A stretch of DNA of 64,000 nt from Dinochytrium kinnereticum (lineage: Eukaryota > Chytridiomycota > Chytridiomycetes > Chytridiales > Chytridiaceae), in the NCBI GenBank assembly GCA_027604005.1, contig JADGJT010000072.1, forward strand, positions 1-64,000, read 5' to 3'. A model generated the notes under the pieces. It saw only the letters and a program-made list of their open reading frames with translations, was not told where the DNA came from and made no database searches. Position numbers and translations under genes: made by a program. Positions 23,587 through 34,981 of this stretch are shown piece by piece. The first letter of the stretch is position 1. Each line of letters opens with the position of its first letter.

Positions 23587-25147
23587 ATGATAGGTCCCAT
23601 GATTCCAAACGAAGCGATCTCATCATTGCATAAAGCCATACAAACTTGCATTCAAAGACTCTACAGTAGCGTTGGCCAAGATATACAAGAACTCGACTTT
23701 TTGGACATAGTCGAGAGCGACTCATTTATCCTGGACTCGTCCTTTCACTGCGAAGCACTAGCAATCTCCACGATTGGATTGGCAACGCTCAATGCAGCCC
23801 TTCTTCATTCCGAACGAAACTATACCTCTAAGACAAAATCACTCGCCCGCATCAGCGCAAAGGAAGCTGTAGCAGCTTTTTTGAGCGAGCGGCATCTTTG
23901 GGTAAATGGAGAACACCTACAGGATATCTGGAATCCGTTCAGTGATAATTACCATGCAAGAGATACTCTCGTGCGGCTGCATTGCAATTTCCCTAATCAC
24001 AAATATGCCGCGTTCAAGGCTTTGGGATTGCCAATGGACGCCACAAAGTCAGATTTGATCAGCCGGATCAAGGAGGAATTGGCAGTAGACGTTGAGAAGG
24101 CTGTTGAAAGGGAGGGAGGATGCGCTGCTGTTTTGACCGCAATGCATGAGTGGAAGGAGACGGATATTTATTCACGGTTGCTCAGTTCAAAGATAGTGTC
24201 GATGAAAGGGGATGAATCATTTAGGAATGCTCTTCCTTCAGGGGATCTGCCACTCACAGGAGTTAAAGTTATTGACCTTACACGCGTTTTGGCAGGACCA
24301 AGTAATAACCCACGGTTTTAATGAAAATTCTTATTTTTTTATAGTATGCTGTAGGGCTTTGGCTGGTTATGGAGCCGAAGTACTTCATGTTTCGTCACCA
24401 AACTTGCCTGCCCTTCCTGGCATTGATCTGGGAACATCATTTGGAAAGAGATCTTGCTTCATTGACCTCTGTAATGAGAACGGGAGATCGGCCCTCAGAG
24501 AATTAGTCAAAGGCGCCGACGTTTTTGTTCAATCATACAGACCCGGTTTGTACTCAAAATGAGTACCCACGTTAACCACATCCCTTCCAGGCGCCTTAGA
24601 TGCATTGGGCTTCTCCTCAGAGGAAGTCTCTCGCATGTCGCCCGGAATAATAACAGTATCCATATCAGCATATGGAGTCCCGGACAACCCCACAGCTCCA
24701 AACGAGAACCGGCGAGGCTTTGATAGTCTTCTCCAATACAGTAGTGGAATTGCGTCCGACGAGGGTGAAAGGGCCATTCCTCAGCAACCATATAGACATC
24801 TTCCTTGCCAAGCGTTAGACCATGGGACAGGATGGCTAGCTGCTTGGGCCGTTCTTGTGGCATTGCGTAGGAGACAACAGAGTAAGGAGGGATATGATAT
24901 TAGGGTATCGTTAGCGGGTACTTCCGTGCTTTTGGATGAGATAGGAAGGCGGCCTGCAGGGCCACAGTCTGTTGGTGAAAAACTTGATATGGACGAATTC
25001 CTTGTGTCCACACAAGTCATAGATGTTGGTGAAGTGGCTCATGTCAGGTTTCCTGGCAAAATCAGAGGTGTCGAGCTTGGTTGGAAGAAGGGGCCGCCAG
25101 CCGAGCTTGGAATTGACTCTCCAGCGTGGCTTGACTCGTCGGATTAA
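23587..25147 (+). CDS. Class III CoA-transferase (CaiB/BaiF) family protein
   Basis: Exons 23587-24301, 24345-24545 and 24591-25147 give 490 residues. The central family signature is complete across the first intron: VIDLTRVLAGPICCRALAGYGAEVLHVSSP, followed by SFGKRSCFIDLCNENG, LVKGADVFVQSYRPGALDALGFS, VSISAYG and a GFDSLLQ segment. The first 230 residues are a degenerate N-terminal half, as in the fungal two-part members of the family. In bacteria the enzymes move CoA between carboxylic acids through an Asp-acyl intermediate; the fungal substrate is not known. The catalytic Asp normally found after the YRP(G) segment was not located with confidence, so activity is uncertain. Confidence 0.85.
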
Positions 25148-25271
25148 TTATCAGCACGGGCGTCACTCGCTGATTCCGCTTTCGCATGATACGTCAAGGA
25201 ATAAATAAATAAAAAAAAAAGGCATTGAAGAATTGAATTGTCATATCTACAGTATTACCTTGTCAGCAACC

Positions 25272-28200
25272 ATGCTGTCGCCATCCACAGATCCATCCAC
25301 CCCCAACCCATTCTCACTAACATCCACCGGCCAGCCGACCATCTCAAATGCAATTGTTTCCTACATCCAGGCATCAAGAATTATTAACCTTCCTTCCTCC
25401 TACGAGACAAGCCTGGGCAAGGCCGCCTTCTATGACGAAATCATCGCCGCCACAGATGAAGGCGATGACGAGCTCACCGCATTAGAAAGAGGAGCGTTGG
25501 CAGCAAAGGCAGTTCAGAAAGAGCTTGAAGAGCTTGAAGAATTAAAAGCAGCTCAGCAGGAAGTAGAAGCACCTCGTGAGAATATGAATGAACAGCCTCT
25601 CGAAGAACCAACAGTTGCGGCTAATGTACAGCCAACAGACGATGGAGAAGAGTCGTCGAGGAAACTTGATTCTAAAGTCTCAATAGAACTTCCGTTATCT
25701 GCTGATCCGGATTTAATGATTATGTCGCCATCGCTTAATCCACCATCTCATCCGGCATGGCCCTCTGTCTCATCACCAAAACACCCAAAGAACGGAAGAG
25801 GCTTTAAGTCTTCGTTTGGGAATGGCACATTTCGGGGTTTCATCGATAATATTATTCGACCAGCTGTCCGTGGAAAGATGTATTATGATTATCCATCTAC
25901 GACTGGAGGTGATTTGACAAGCATTCGAATGCTTTATAATAAGCTGGTTTTGACGATTGATGATTACGATCATGTCACGCTGGCGGATGCTAATGGTTAG
26001 TGGGATGGTTGAGGCCAGATTTGACCATTATTAAGCGCGAGCAAAGGAGATGCTGGATTCTTATAGGCAGAGTATTGAGGCTGTTGAGAAGTTAACGCGG
26101 CAAAGGGTTGTAGCAGAATATCAGAAGGTTGGTTTGCTTTTGCATTAATTTTTTTAATGCTTTATGCAAGAGAATAAGTCACGATGAGTGCGATAGTCAA
26201 ATATCTTCATTAGCAAAGGAATGTGCTATAATGAAAGAAGAAACGACGCGCATAGTTTCACTAAACAATAAGGTCAGTCTCATAGAAGAGCAGCATCGCA
26301 AAAAAGTAATTGGAAATAGCTTATTCAAGAAGTAGAAGAGCTCAAGGTCTACAAATCAAATGCAGAAGCTGAGATGAAGATTCTGCTATCAGACTGTGCC
26401 AAGAGAAGAATTTACTGCTCAGCCCTAAAAAAAAGATTCAAAACCATATCGGATAAGTTAGAAGAAACAGAAAAGGTCGTTATATCGCTTGAAGCAGACC
26501 TGGCCGCCCAATCGGCGGTGAACCCAAACTATACCATGACGCCTCGTTCTAGTTTGTCAAAAAGATCTTCATTTGACATGAGAGGATTTAATGGAAAGCG
26601 AAGGTCGACTTTGCAGGTTCTTCGGCTTTCTAAGTTTGGACCTGAGATTGAGGGGGATAATGACTCCCTTGCTTTCTCGAGTGATGAGGATAGAATGTCG
26701 ATCACTTCGCGAAGGTCTAGGGATGCAGGCCATGTTTTGAAAAAACCAATCCGAGAGGATTGCGAAGACGGAAAATCACGGTGTGGGTTGAACTCATCTG
26801 GATTCGCCACATCAGATGATAATATGAGCGAAGATGATGTGAATGATGAGGAGTGGGAGGCCTGGTGGTAAAAACCCCCAAAATTAATCAATAATACTTA
26901 GGCGTTTCTTGTTGTCGTTTTATGTAGCAAAGAAAACGACTTTAGGCGACCAACATGGAATACCTCCGTCAAGTCATCTCTCTTAAACACCTCACCTCCT
27001 AGTGTGATACATATTGGAGATAACCAGGCCGCAGGAGTTGTTGAAGCCATCGAGCTGATATCTAAGGCAGCTTCAAGCAACGGAGCAGCGCAAGTCGCGG
27101 CCGTTTCTGGAGCAAGCGCAGCATTTACATTCAGTGACGGGTCTGCAATAGCATCGGAAAAGGCAAGAAAGCGACGAGCTTTCCGAGGTGAGCTTCTTCA
27201 TGCCTTTTTTGTTTTAAAGCATGGCTGTAGATGAGGTGGAAACAAGGATAAGGAAGCGATATGATGATGAGATAAATCGTATTCGACTATTATTCAAAAA
27301 TGAAAGGAAAAAGGCTAGGTGAGGTTTCCCGTTGTTTTGACGTAAGTAATTCTTGTAAAGAAAATATCTTTGTATATCTGTTAAGCATGAGACCTCATGT
27401 GCTTCGTTAATACGGATCCTGGAGAAGTGTCTTGCAGATGTCGTTCATGAAAGAAAAGACGATGAACAGGTTTGTTGCCGAAAGTGAGACGAACCAGATC
27501 GTTAAATTAAATATACATAGACCTCCCTTGAAGACATCGAGAGTAACCAAGAAAAACGCTCCCAATATCTCACCCGACTTCTCTCCCAAGAATCCCTCTT
27601 AAAATCTATTCTTATGGAACTTAAATCATACCACGTTACAGACGGAAATACGACCGACGACAACCGAGCCTTACCTTCTCTGAGCCCTTCACGATCATCC
27701 AAAAAAAAAGTGAAGAAACTGAAAAGCGCGGAAACAAGGATGTTAGAGACTGTCGAGGGTGTAACGTTGGAGCAGAATGAGCGCCACGGAGGTTTCTCTC
27801 GAGTTGTCACTCGTTGCAATACACCCGCGCCATCTACCTTCCATCGAGCGATAACGCCTGGGCCTGGAATGGAGTATACCCCTCATCCTCGTAGCAATAC
27901 ACCCGCGCCATCAACTTTCCATAGAGCGATAACGCCTGGACCTGGAATGGAGTATACCCCTCATCCTCCTCGGAATCCTCAAACAGCAGGCGCCTCAAAG
28001 TACCACGCTGAACCACCTATTGAAACTCGAAACGTCAATCGACCCAGAAGTGCTCCATCTTTACGCCGTACGGCTCCACCGCCACAATCTCCTATCAGCA
28101 TTGTGGTCTCAAATTCCATTACGCCGCCGCGGAAACAAAGACCGGCCTCGGCGGATGTTGCTATGAATAGACCGGGGCCCGTAACTCGGTCCAAGCATGT

Positions 28201-28366
28201 TCCGCCTCGACCGTTGGGTAGAGGTGAAAAGGATAAAGAAGGCTCAACTAGTTCAAAGTGGTCAGAGATAAGTCTGGGGACTGGGGATGGAGATGTGTTT
28301 TTTTTGAGCGGGAGAAATATTCCGGTCAACCATCCTCAAAGAGTTCCGAATATTCAAAATAAATAG
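25272..28366 (+). CDS. Orphan coiled-coil protein with 26-residue duplication
   Basis: I do not recognise this gene. Eight exons (25272-25995, 26036-26127, 26171-26272, 26320-26867, 26928-27187, 27231-27318, 27361-27469, 27521-28366) join in phase to 922 residues. Visible parts: an N-terminal acidic helix-rich region, a coiled coil spanning about residues 240-400 (many heptads, e.g. LIQEVEELKVYKSNAEAEMKILL cut short here), an acidic Ser-rich linker ending EEWEAWW, an Ala-rich stretch, a second coiled coil (about 600-690), and a basic Pro-rich tail with a perfect-frame tandem repeat. No enzyme motif or membrane segment. Plausible roles are scaffold or centrosome/cilium/tether protein. The exon phases and coiled-coil continuity over five junctions support the model. 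Confidence 0.7.
27816..27971 (+). repeat. Two tandem 78-bp units inside the coiled-coil gene
   Basis: Units 27816-27893 and 27894-27971 differ at only a few bases and each encode 26 residues beginning NTPAPSTFHRAITPGPGMEY. The unit length is a multiple of three, so the frame is kept. This looks like a recent duplication within the last exon. Confidence 0.9.
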
Positions 28367-28757
28367 CATATGTCAGATATGATTCAAATATTTGCACCCT
28401 GCTCATATTATGCAACTGACAAAGTTAATCTGCATAAGTCTAGTTTTGATTTAATCTTCAAGATGTTTTCAGAACTAGGGTCTTATGGAAAGGTTTGTTC
28501 CTTTAAGAAAATACACCACAAACCGCAAGACAATTAAATATTCATTCAATAAATAAAATGCCTCTTTATTTTAAATAGCCAGAAAAGTACAGAAATACAG
28601 TAGATAGGTTGGAGATGTACGGATGCTTTTCATCAGTTATATGCATGATGGCATCAAAAAACAAAGAAATAAAAATTATCAAAACCACAAGAAATACAAT
28701 GCCACGGTAGACTAAAATTCATAAGAGAGAAGAAGAAAGAAAACTATAAAAAGAGTA
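28367..28757. other. Convergent A/T-rich intergenic region
   Basis: About 390 bp between two stop codons on opposite strands. The sequence is A/T-rich with AATAAA-like elements (for example near 28550) and no coding signal; two 3' UTRs are expected. Confidence 0.45.
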
Positions 28758-31007
28758 TTAGAAGTAATATGCCCTCTTTGTCGTGGTGGTGGTAGTAGTG
28801 GCTACAACCGTTGTAGTCGTCGAGGTCACGATAATTGGAAGGGTCGGCCTAAGGTAGGGCATGCTCAATCCTTGAGTTGAAGCGGTAGCCGTAGGGGTGG
28901 GAGCAAACACCTCAGAAGTAGTGGTAGGTTCGGGCGTAGCCTCAATAGTTGTGGTGGTAGCCTCCTCAGTTATAACGACCTCAATGGTAGGTTCAGGCGT
29001 CACCTCGGTGGTTGTCGGCTCAACTGTGGTTGTAGCCTCAACGATTGTCTCCTCAATAGTGGTCGTAGGCTCAACGATGGTCTCCTCAACAGTGGTGGTA
29101 GCCTCAGCAGTAGACGCCTCCTCAGTGCTAGTAGTCTCATCCGCACGTGAAACAGTCTCCCCTAAAGCGGTCGGGCTGGTACGGAAGGTCGACACAGTGG
29201 GACTAGGCTTGACATATGGCTGGTAAACCGGAGTAGTCGTAACGGCCTCAGTAGTGGTTGTAGCCTCGTCTCGGGACACAGTCTCGCCAAGAGCCGTGGG
29301 ACTGGTCACTGGAACGGCAGTGGTGGTGGACTCAGGCTTCACATAGTAAGCGAGCGTAGTGGTGGTAGACTGGTCGACTTCAACACCCAAAACTGTTGGG
29401 CTAGGGACGGCAGTAGTGGGCTTGAAGTAGGGCACGTAGGTGGGAGTAGTCTCTACAGCCGTGCTGGACTCGCCGCGTGAAACGGTCTCACCCAGCGCGG
29501 TAGGGCTGGTCACAGCAACTGAGGTTGTAGTTGGCTTAACGTAGGGAGCGTAGGTCGGAGTCGAAGCCTCGGTGGTGGTGTCCTTGGTAAGGCCGGCGCT
29601 AAGAGCAGTGGGGCTTGTTACGGGAGACGACGAAATCTTCTCGTAGGTTGCCATAGGTACCGTCGAGGTAGGAGCGGCTGTGGCCTCAGTAGACGTCTCA
29701 GACCTTGTCTCGATCTCACCCAACGCAGTGGGGCTGGTAGTTGGAGTCGAAGTAGTGGCTGTGGGAAAAGCAGTAAAGAGTATGTAAGTAAACTGACCAA
29801 AACTACTAGCTATTTTCTTACCAGGCAGCTCAGGAGTGGGGGTAGGCGTGTATTCCGGAGTCGGGGTAGGGGTGGGCTGAGGCAGAGAGTAGATGTAGGT
29901 CACTTCTATGGTCTTTGTCGCAGGAGCCGTCGAGGATGAGACGGGAGTGGCCATCTCAGTGGTCGACACCAGAGTCTCAGAAGGTGACGAGGTCTCCTCA
30001 ACAGTGGTAGGGACAGCTGAAGTCTCAACCTCAGAAGTGGCGGTGGGAGTATCAAAAGTTGAAGTCTCCACAACAGCGGTGGTCTCCGGAAGAGATGAAG
30101 TCTCAATGGAGACTGTAGTCTCGGCCGGCACGCTGGTCTCGACTGGGGCAGAAGTCTCGACAGGCGCGGTGGTCTCGACTGGGGCAGAAGTCTCGACAGG
30201 CGCGGTGGTCTCAACAGGAACAGTGGTCTCGACTGTACTTGTGACTTCTACATCATAGAACCAAGCTTTTAGCTAGATCCAAGACTATACTCAACACCCC
30301 GATTACTTACCTATCTCAGTCGACACAGCAGTCTCGGTAACATCAGTCGTCGTATCGGGCCTAGAAACAGTCTCTCCCAAAGCAGTCGGACTAGTCCTTG
30401 GCAACGTCAGCGATGGAGTCTCCGGCCAAACGTATCCAGGAGCCGTGGTAGTAGGAGCAGGTGGCTTGTAGTAAGCAGTAGTTTCCGTGGTAGATTGCGA
30501 TGCCTCAACACCAAGAACAGTCGGGCTAGGGGTGGGAACTGGAGTGGTTGTGGGCTGGTAGTATGCTTTCGGAGTGGGCGCCTCGGTGGAAGTCGTGGAC
30601 TGCGAGGCTTCGACACCGAGAACTGTTGGAGATGGCACGACAGTGGTTGTGGTGGGAGGCACAGAGTACTGCGAGGGCAGGGCTGGAGGGGTGGTGCCGA
30701 TGTAGTAAGCCTTCAAGGTGGACGACCTCTCAACGGTTTCTCCGAGGACTGTGGGCGACGGCATAAAGGTCTCCACGGATGTGGTGGTGGTGGTGGTAGT
30801 CTCCGTGGTGGTGGTCACTAGAACTAGGGATGAGGCTTAGAACTGGTATTTGGTAGATCATGACGGCTTACCACTGGTGGGAGTCACAACTGGAGAAGGC
30901 GACAAAGGACCCGGGTAGTAGATGGGTGTGGCATACTCGTAGTTGGCCACAGGGAGAGCAAGGACCTGGGCCGTGTTGATCACGGCCAAAAGGAAGAGCA
31001 GCTTCAT
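28758..31007 (-). CDS. Secreted Thr-rich repeat protein (probable cell-wall or mucin-like)
   Basis: Four exons (31007-30872, 30817-30311, 30247-29822, 29758-28758) give 689 residues. A clear signal peptide (MKLLFLLAVINTAQVLA) is followed by YEYATPIYYPGP and then Thr/Ser/Pro/Glu-rich repeats. Two related 12-13-residue motifs recur ten times: TSPTALGETVSR-type and PSPTVLGVEASQS-type, usually next to Tyr-rich units such as KAYYQPTTTP or YVPYFKPTT. Exon 3 contains a short ET(T/S)xPVE ladder. The C terminus is a Thr run ending KRAYYF, with no GPI signal or membrane segment. Likely heavily O-mannosylated and extracellular. Introns 1-3 are all phase 1, so exons 2 and 3 are symmetric. Function unknown. 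Confidence 0.82.
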
Positions 31008-31921
31008 TGTGTGATCTGCTGAAGTAGTCAGTGATGGATGATCAGGAACGGGTGATCAGGTAAAGCAACAACGGGGAAGCGATGATCAGGTCGAGAATGA
31101 TTCTAGGACATGGTGATCAAGCAGGGCGATGAGGGTGCGTGCAGGGGAGTGATTAGCTTACCGATCTAGAGTCAAGGCAGATGTAGGAGTGTTCTATCGC
31201 TCTATCCTGCAGCGGGAGGGATCGCTAAAGTGGTGAGGGTGATGGGGAAGGTAGGCAAGGGCAATGGAGCAGGTCCGAGGGGTGAGCTTGCTCCTTTTAA
31301 CAGGGTCGGTCGTGAGCAGCAGGATCTTTGTTTTGGCGGAGCTTGGAAGCCTCCCATTGTTTACTTCTGCTTCGGAGTTGGTGGGGCTGGGAAGACACCG
31401 ACCCGCGTCTTTGTGGGGAGCAATGTTTGGTCAACAACCTTGCACTGTGGTCAACAGCTGCATCCAGCAACTCCGATGCTCCCAGCTACTCCATTGGCTG
31501 GGGTAAGGAAGCCTTAGTAGCACATGTCTGCTCTGCCCAGTTGAAAGTCCGCAATGACTCAAAACAAACAACCATACGTGGGCCTCAGGGCCTCATCTGC
31601 TCGCCTCGCCAGCCTGCGTTGTTTGTGGCGCAAAGAGACACCAGCAGCCTAGAGCGTGCACGAACGGGATGCCGAGGCCCAGACACGCAGACAGACCCTC
31701 GACGCGGATTCAAGACACAATTCAAGGCTTGCTGGCAGCAAGCATGCCAGGCTCAAACGCACCAGCCGATATCCCTGTTGGTGGGAGGCAAGATCCTTTC
31801 TGCTGCCTCCATGCTGGCGTGCCTGCTTGCCTGGTGGCAGAATGAGGGCTGGCTGGCTATCCCATAATTTTAATTTTGGTAGTTTTCGTTGTTTGTTTAC
31901 GTTTTCGTAGCTTAAGGAGGA
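31008..31921. promoter_or_regulatory. Divergent 0.9-kb region with four TGATCA palindromes
   Basis: Region between the divergent starts of the secreted protein gene and the Asn-rich gene. Four TGATCA palindromes, three of them in the form TGATCAGG, occur at 31039-31044, 31053-31058, 31083-31088 and 31114-31119, within 110 bp upstream of the secreted protein start. The rest is GC-rich with no coding frame I trust. Confidence 0.45.
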
Positions 31922-32778
31922 ATGCTGACGCCGCCCAGATCCAGTGCGGCACCACATGGCCAACACAACAACGTAAACAACAACAACATCAACCCAAGCA
32001 GTAGCAGCGCCATAGGCAGCAACAACATTAACGGCGGAGATCATGCTGGCAATGGAGCCATCAGCCGCGATGCAACCAGCTCTACCAGCGGCCTTGGCGT
32101 CTCTTTTCGGCCAGGTCCCCGCCAACAACCTGTAGATGTCGATGACGAGGACCCCATACCTGCGAACGGTGGGCAATCAAGCTGGAGTCCTGGAGACTCA
32201 CCTTGGAAAGCTCAAAAGAACACGTCATTATGGGGCGGTGGTGGGAATCATTCAAAGATGATTAACGGAAGTCCTTCGATGCAGGGGAGTCGGCAACCAG
32301 GCATCTCTCCGCGATCTGCGAGAGGTACGATGCCTGCACAGAGTGGTGGGAATTCAAATGATCAAGATGACGTGATCGTCGTCGACGGGTTCCGAAGATC
32401 CCCTGGTCATAAGCTCAATGATTCCGGTGTGGCAAAATCGGACAGCCCTACGGAAATATTCAGTAAACGTTCGCCTATGGAGGCTACCTCTCGCATGATC
32501 CAAGGTAGCTTATCTAATGCTACTTCTGGTAGAAGATTCCTTGTGGATGGTAATTAGCCTTCAATTTCAATTCAAAGAATGTGGCGATATCAAAGCGACA
32601 TTGAAGCAAAAGATTGCCGAGGTAGGATCATTATTACAGTAACGACTCCTAAATGATGCTCTTTCAGATGAAGGAGTTGACGGAATTGCAAAAGGTTAAC
32701 AACGAATCTGTGAAAGTGAGTTGCCAGCAGGTTGGAGAAATGTCCTTGGAGATCCTGCTCAGTTGCAACAACTCTTAG
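31922..32778 (+). CDS. Small Asn/Ser-rich protein with short C-terminal coiled coil
   Basis: Not recognised. Best model: exons 31922-32504, 32578-32621 and 32668-32778, 245 residues. The first exon is Asn/Gly/Ser-rich (NNNNINPSSSSAIG) with an acidic DVDDEDP patch and a DDVIVVDG motif that resembles a SUMO-interacting motif (VIVVD). The last two exons encode an amphipathic helix (KATLKQKIAEMKELTELQKVN). The first donor could also be placed at 32556, but that would need a 21-nt intron; the 73-nt intron is preferred. Disordered nuclear protein is one guess, not shown. Confidence 0.5.
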
Positions 32779-32893
32779 TTTCTTTTAAAGAAATGTCTGC
32801 TGGATACTAGTTCTCAAGTGCAAGTTTATTAATAAATAAAATGTCCAAGTTCACATTGGCACAATTCCAAATGCCGGAAATAGGAAAACAATA

Positions 32894-34267
32894 TCAAGAC
32901 TGCCTCAAGCTCCCCAAAGCCCCTGGAATCAGATTCAAAATATCATCAAGATCACCAGTGTGTTGAGGTTGAGATGAAAACTTGAACTTTGGATACGACG
33001 CGGTCGAAAGCCCATCATCCACTAAAGCATTATCCCGCTTTGCAACATTCTGTTCCTTTACAATAATAGGATTCACAATCTGCAAAAGCCATTCTGGGGT
33101 GTCCGTTTCTTGAGGCGGCTCAACCATCTTAATGCCAGCAGCTGCGGCTGCTTTCTTTTGAATGTAAACTTTCTGACGCTCCTTGAACAGCGCATGCTCT
33201 TCGAGCATCTTCTCCAACGCCGCGGCGCTGATCTCCTCATGAGAGTAGGGGCAGCTATCACCCTTAGAGCATCCCCCCATGATGTTGTGGAATGCACATA
33301 GTTCTTGTGATAGGTCGTGGGAAAATGTGCAAGTGGGTCGTTTGCATTGCCCTGCCTTGAAAAAACGACAGACGATAGGTTTTCTTGGTACAAAGGTTGC
33401 GGGTTTTTCGGACGGTGCCGCCTTAGTTTGTTGAGATGAGGTAGTCGAAGGTTGCTCTTGAGTGGGTTGGGGTTCCAATGAGCCATTTCCAACAATACTG
33501 GCATTTCTCTCAGAGTTTGGATCGTTCTTTTGGTGGGGTGATCCTTTACTTTCTGATTGCTCGCCAGCCTTCGCTTGGCGCTTCTTCCCTCCGCGCTCCT
33601 TCCTCTTCAGAGGACCATCAGCGTCAGGGACAACTGAAGGCTCCTTATAGGGGGTTGAGGGAGGCATGAGATTGCTGAGCTCCGAAAGCGCCTTTGGTAG
33701 CGAATCTCCGAAGATCTTGTAGAGTGTGGTATCCTTAATGGCAGGGTTGCTGAGATCAAGGTCCTTGACAAGGCTAGAGTTGACGAGCGAGGCTTCCTGT
33801 TTCTTTCCGTTCTTGTTTGTGCGAGGATCTTCCCTTTGCCCTTTGTTGTTGAGAGGGCAAAAGCGGATATGATGGCCAGGCTTGTTGCATCGCTTGCAGA
33901 TGTAGCCCTCACTGAGGATCAAGGCGTCTGGATCAGGTTTCGGGCATTTTGACACATGGTGACCGGGTATTCCGCATAGCCTGCAGACATATGCAAACTG
34001 CTGCTGATTTTTCTTCTGCAAATCACCTGTAGCGGCCTTCTTTTGCTGATGTTGCTGCTGCTGCTGCTTCTGATTCTCCTTTCGCTTTCTCTTTTTCGAT
34101 TGTGTAGAACCAGCTTTTGCTGTGGTGTCGATGGACAAAGGCACATCCTCCTGCATATGCACGCCTCCATCTGCAACGGCGTAGGTTGCCGCCTCAAAAG
34201 GCCCATCAATCTCGCCCTCCTCAAGCTCGCCGTCCTCAATATCAAGAACTGCGGGTTCTAAGAGCAT
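32894..34267 (-). CDS. Zinc-finger protein with two CCHC knuckles and two CCCH fingers
   Basis: Uninterrupted 457-residue frame starting at ATG 34267. An acidic start contains DGELEEGEID, a motif shared with several nuclear CCCH proteins such as ZC3H4. A Lys/Arg/Gln-rich segment follows, then two zinc knuckles (CRLCGIPGHHVSKC and CKRCNKPGHHIRFC, both CX2CX4HX4C, about residues 95-140) and two CCCH fingers (CRFFKAGQCKRPTCTFSH, CX7CX4CX3H, and CAFHNIMGGCSKGDSCPYSH, CX8CX5CX3H, about 301-346). It should bind RNA in the nucleus. It has no introns, unlike most genes here. Divergent from CRIPT with 47 bp between start codons, so the two probably share a promoter. Confidence 0.85.
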   Translation of the reverse strand: MLLEPAVLDIEDGELEEGEIDGPFEAATYAVADGGVHMQEDVPLSIDTTAKAGSTQSKKRKRKENQKQQQQQHQQKKAATGDLQKKNQQQFAYVCRLCGIPGHHVSKCPKPDPDALILSEGYICKRCNKPGHHIRFCPLNNKGQREDPRTNKNGKKQEASLVNSSLVKDLDLSNPAIKDTTLYKIFGDSLPKALSELSNLMPPSTPYKEPSVVPDADGPLKRKERGGKKRQAKAGEQSESKGSPHQKNDPNSERNASIVGNGSLEPQPTQEQPSTTSSQQTKAAPSEKPATFVPRKPIVCRFFKAGQCKRPTCTFSHDLSQELCAFHNIMGGCSKGDSCPYSHEEISAAALEKMLEEHALFKERQKVYIQKKAAAAAGIKMVEPPQETDTPEWLLQIVNPIIVKEQNVAKRDNALVDDGLSTASYPKFKFSSQPQHTGDLDDILNLIPGALGSLRQS

Positions 34268-34314
34268 GGCAAAGGATTAATTTTTTTTTTACTGAGAAAG
34301 GCTGTGCTTCACAG

Positions 34315-34740
34315 ATGGTGTGCAAGAAATGCGAAAGCAAGACAGCCACTCTGGCCACACCTGATACCTGGAAGGATGGGTCTAAGAACGCTGTGACTGG
34401 GTCGTCTGGTCGGCCTATCAACAAGAATAAGCTGCTGTCAAGGAATAACAAGAACAAGTTCGCTCCGTAAGTGGGATAGCGCAATTCTCTACTATAGCGA
34501 TTGCTCACCTTCCATACAGGTATGAGATTAAGTGCAAGATGTGCAAGGGAAGAGTCCATCAGGCGGGCTCAACGCATTGTCAACAGTGCGCATACAAGAA
34601 TGGTAGGTCTCCCTGTTTCTTAATATGATTGCTCTTGTTGTAAGCGCTGCTTACGGACCATCCATTGAATGTTAGGCCTCTGCTCCATGTGTGGAGTGAA
34701 GATGGTTGATGTATCGATGTACAAACAGTCATCCAAGTGA
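34315..34740 (+). CDS. CRIPT: CRIPT-family cysteine-rich protein
   Basis: Ninety-nine residues from exons 34315-34466, 34520-34602 and 34676-34740. The protein is recognisable over its whole length: MVCKKCESK, TPDTWKDG, the central CKMCKGRVHQAGSTHCQQCAY and C-terminal GLCSMCGVKMVDVSMYKQSSK match human CRIPT, including the CXXC pairs. CRIPT was named as a PDZ-binding protein and is also linked to the minor (U12) spliceosome; in a fungus the splicing link is more relevant. Length and start match the family. A 3' splice-like CAG directly precedes the ATG, so a non-coding first exon is possible. Confidence 0.95.
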
Positions 34741-34981
34741 TATGCTGGCCATTCCGAGCCATCCTTCTCTTGCCAGCCAAACCTTTGAGCGCCGAGCGAG
34801 GGAGTCAATGGCCCTTGGATACGGATCAAACCTTCTGATAATCTCTCGTGATGCGAAGTGGCCGTTTCGCTTGTGTATATAACGTAATAAAGTACTGTAA
34901 TCCTGAACCAGTGAACCAGAGTAGAATTGCAATACATTGGAGGTGTTTGACAAACGAAATTGTCATTTTCAGTAAGGAACG

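Noticed and set aside
26320..26873. Stop after EEWEAWW as the end of the coiled-coil gene
   Set aside because: A GTAAAA donor overlaps the stop, and the next exon continues in phase through four more junctions to 28366.
28897..30258. Val/Ser/Thr-rich plus-strand frames
   Set aside because: They are antisense to the Thr-rich secreted protein, whose signal peptide and repeat phase fix the coding strand.
31649..32176. Minus-strand frame over the Asn-rich gene
   Set aside because: Composition is erratic and it runs through the putative promoter; the plus-strand frame continues through two in-phase splices.
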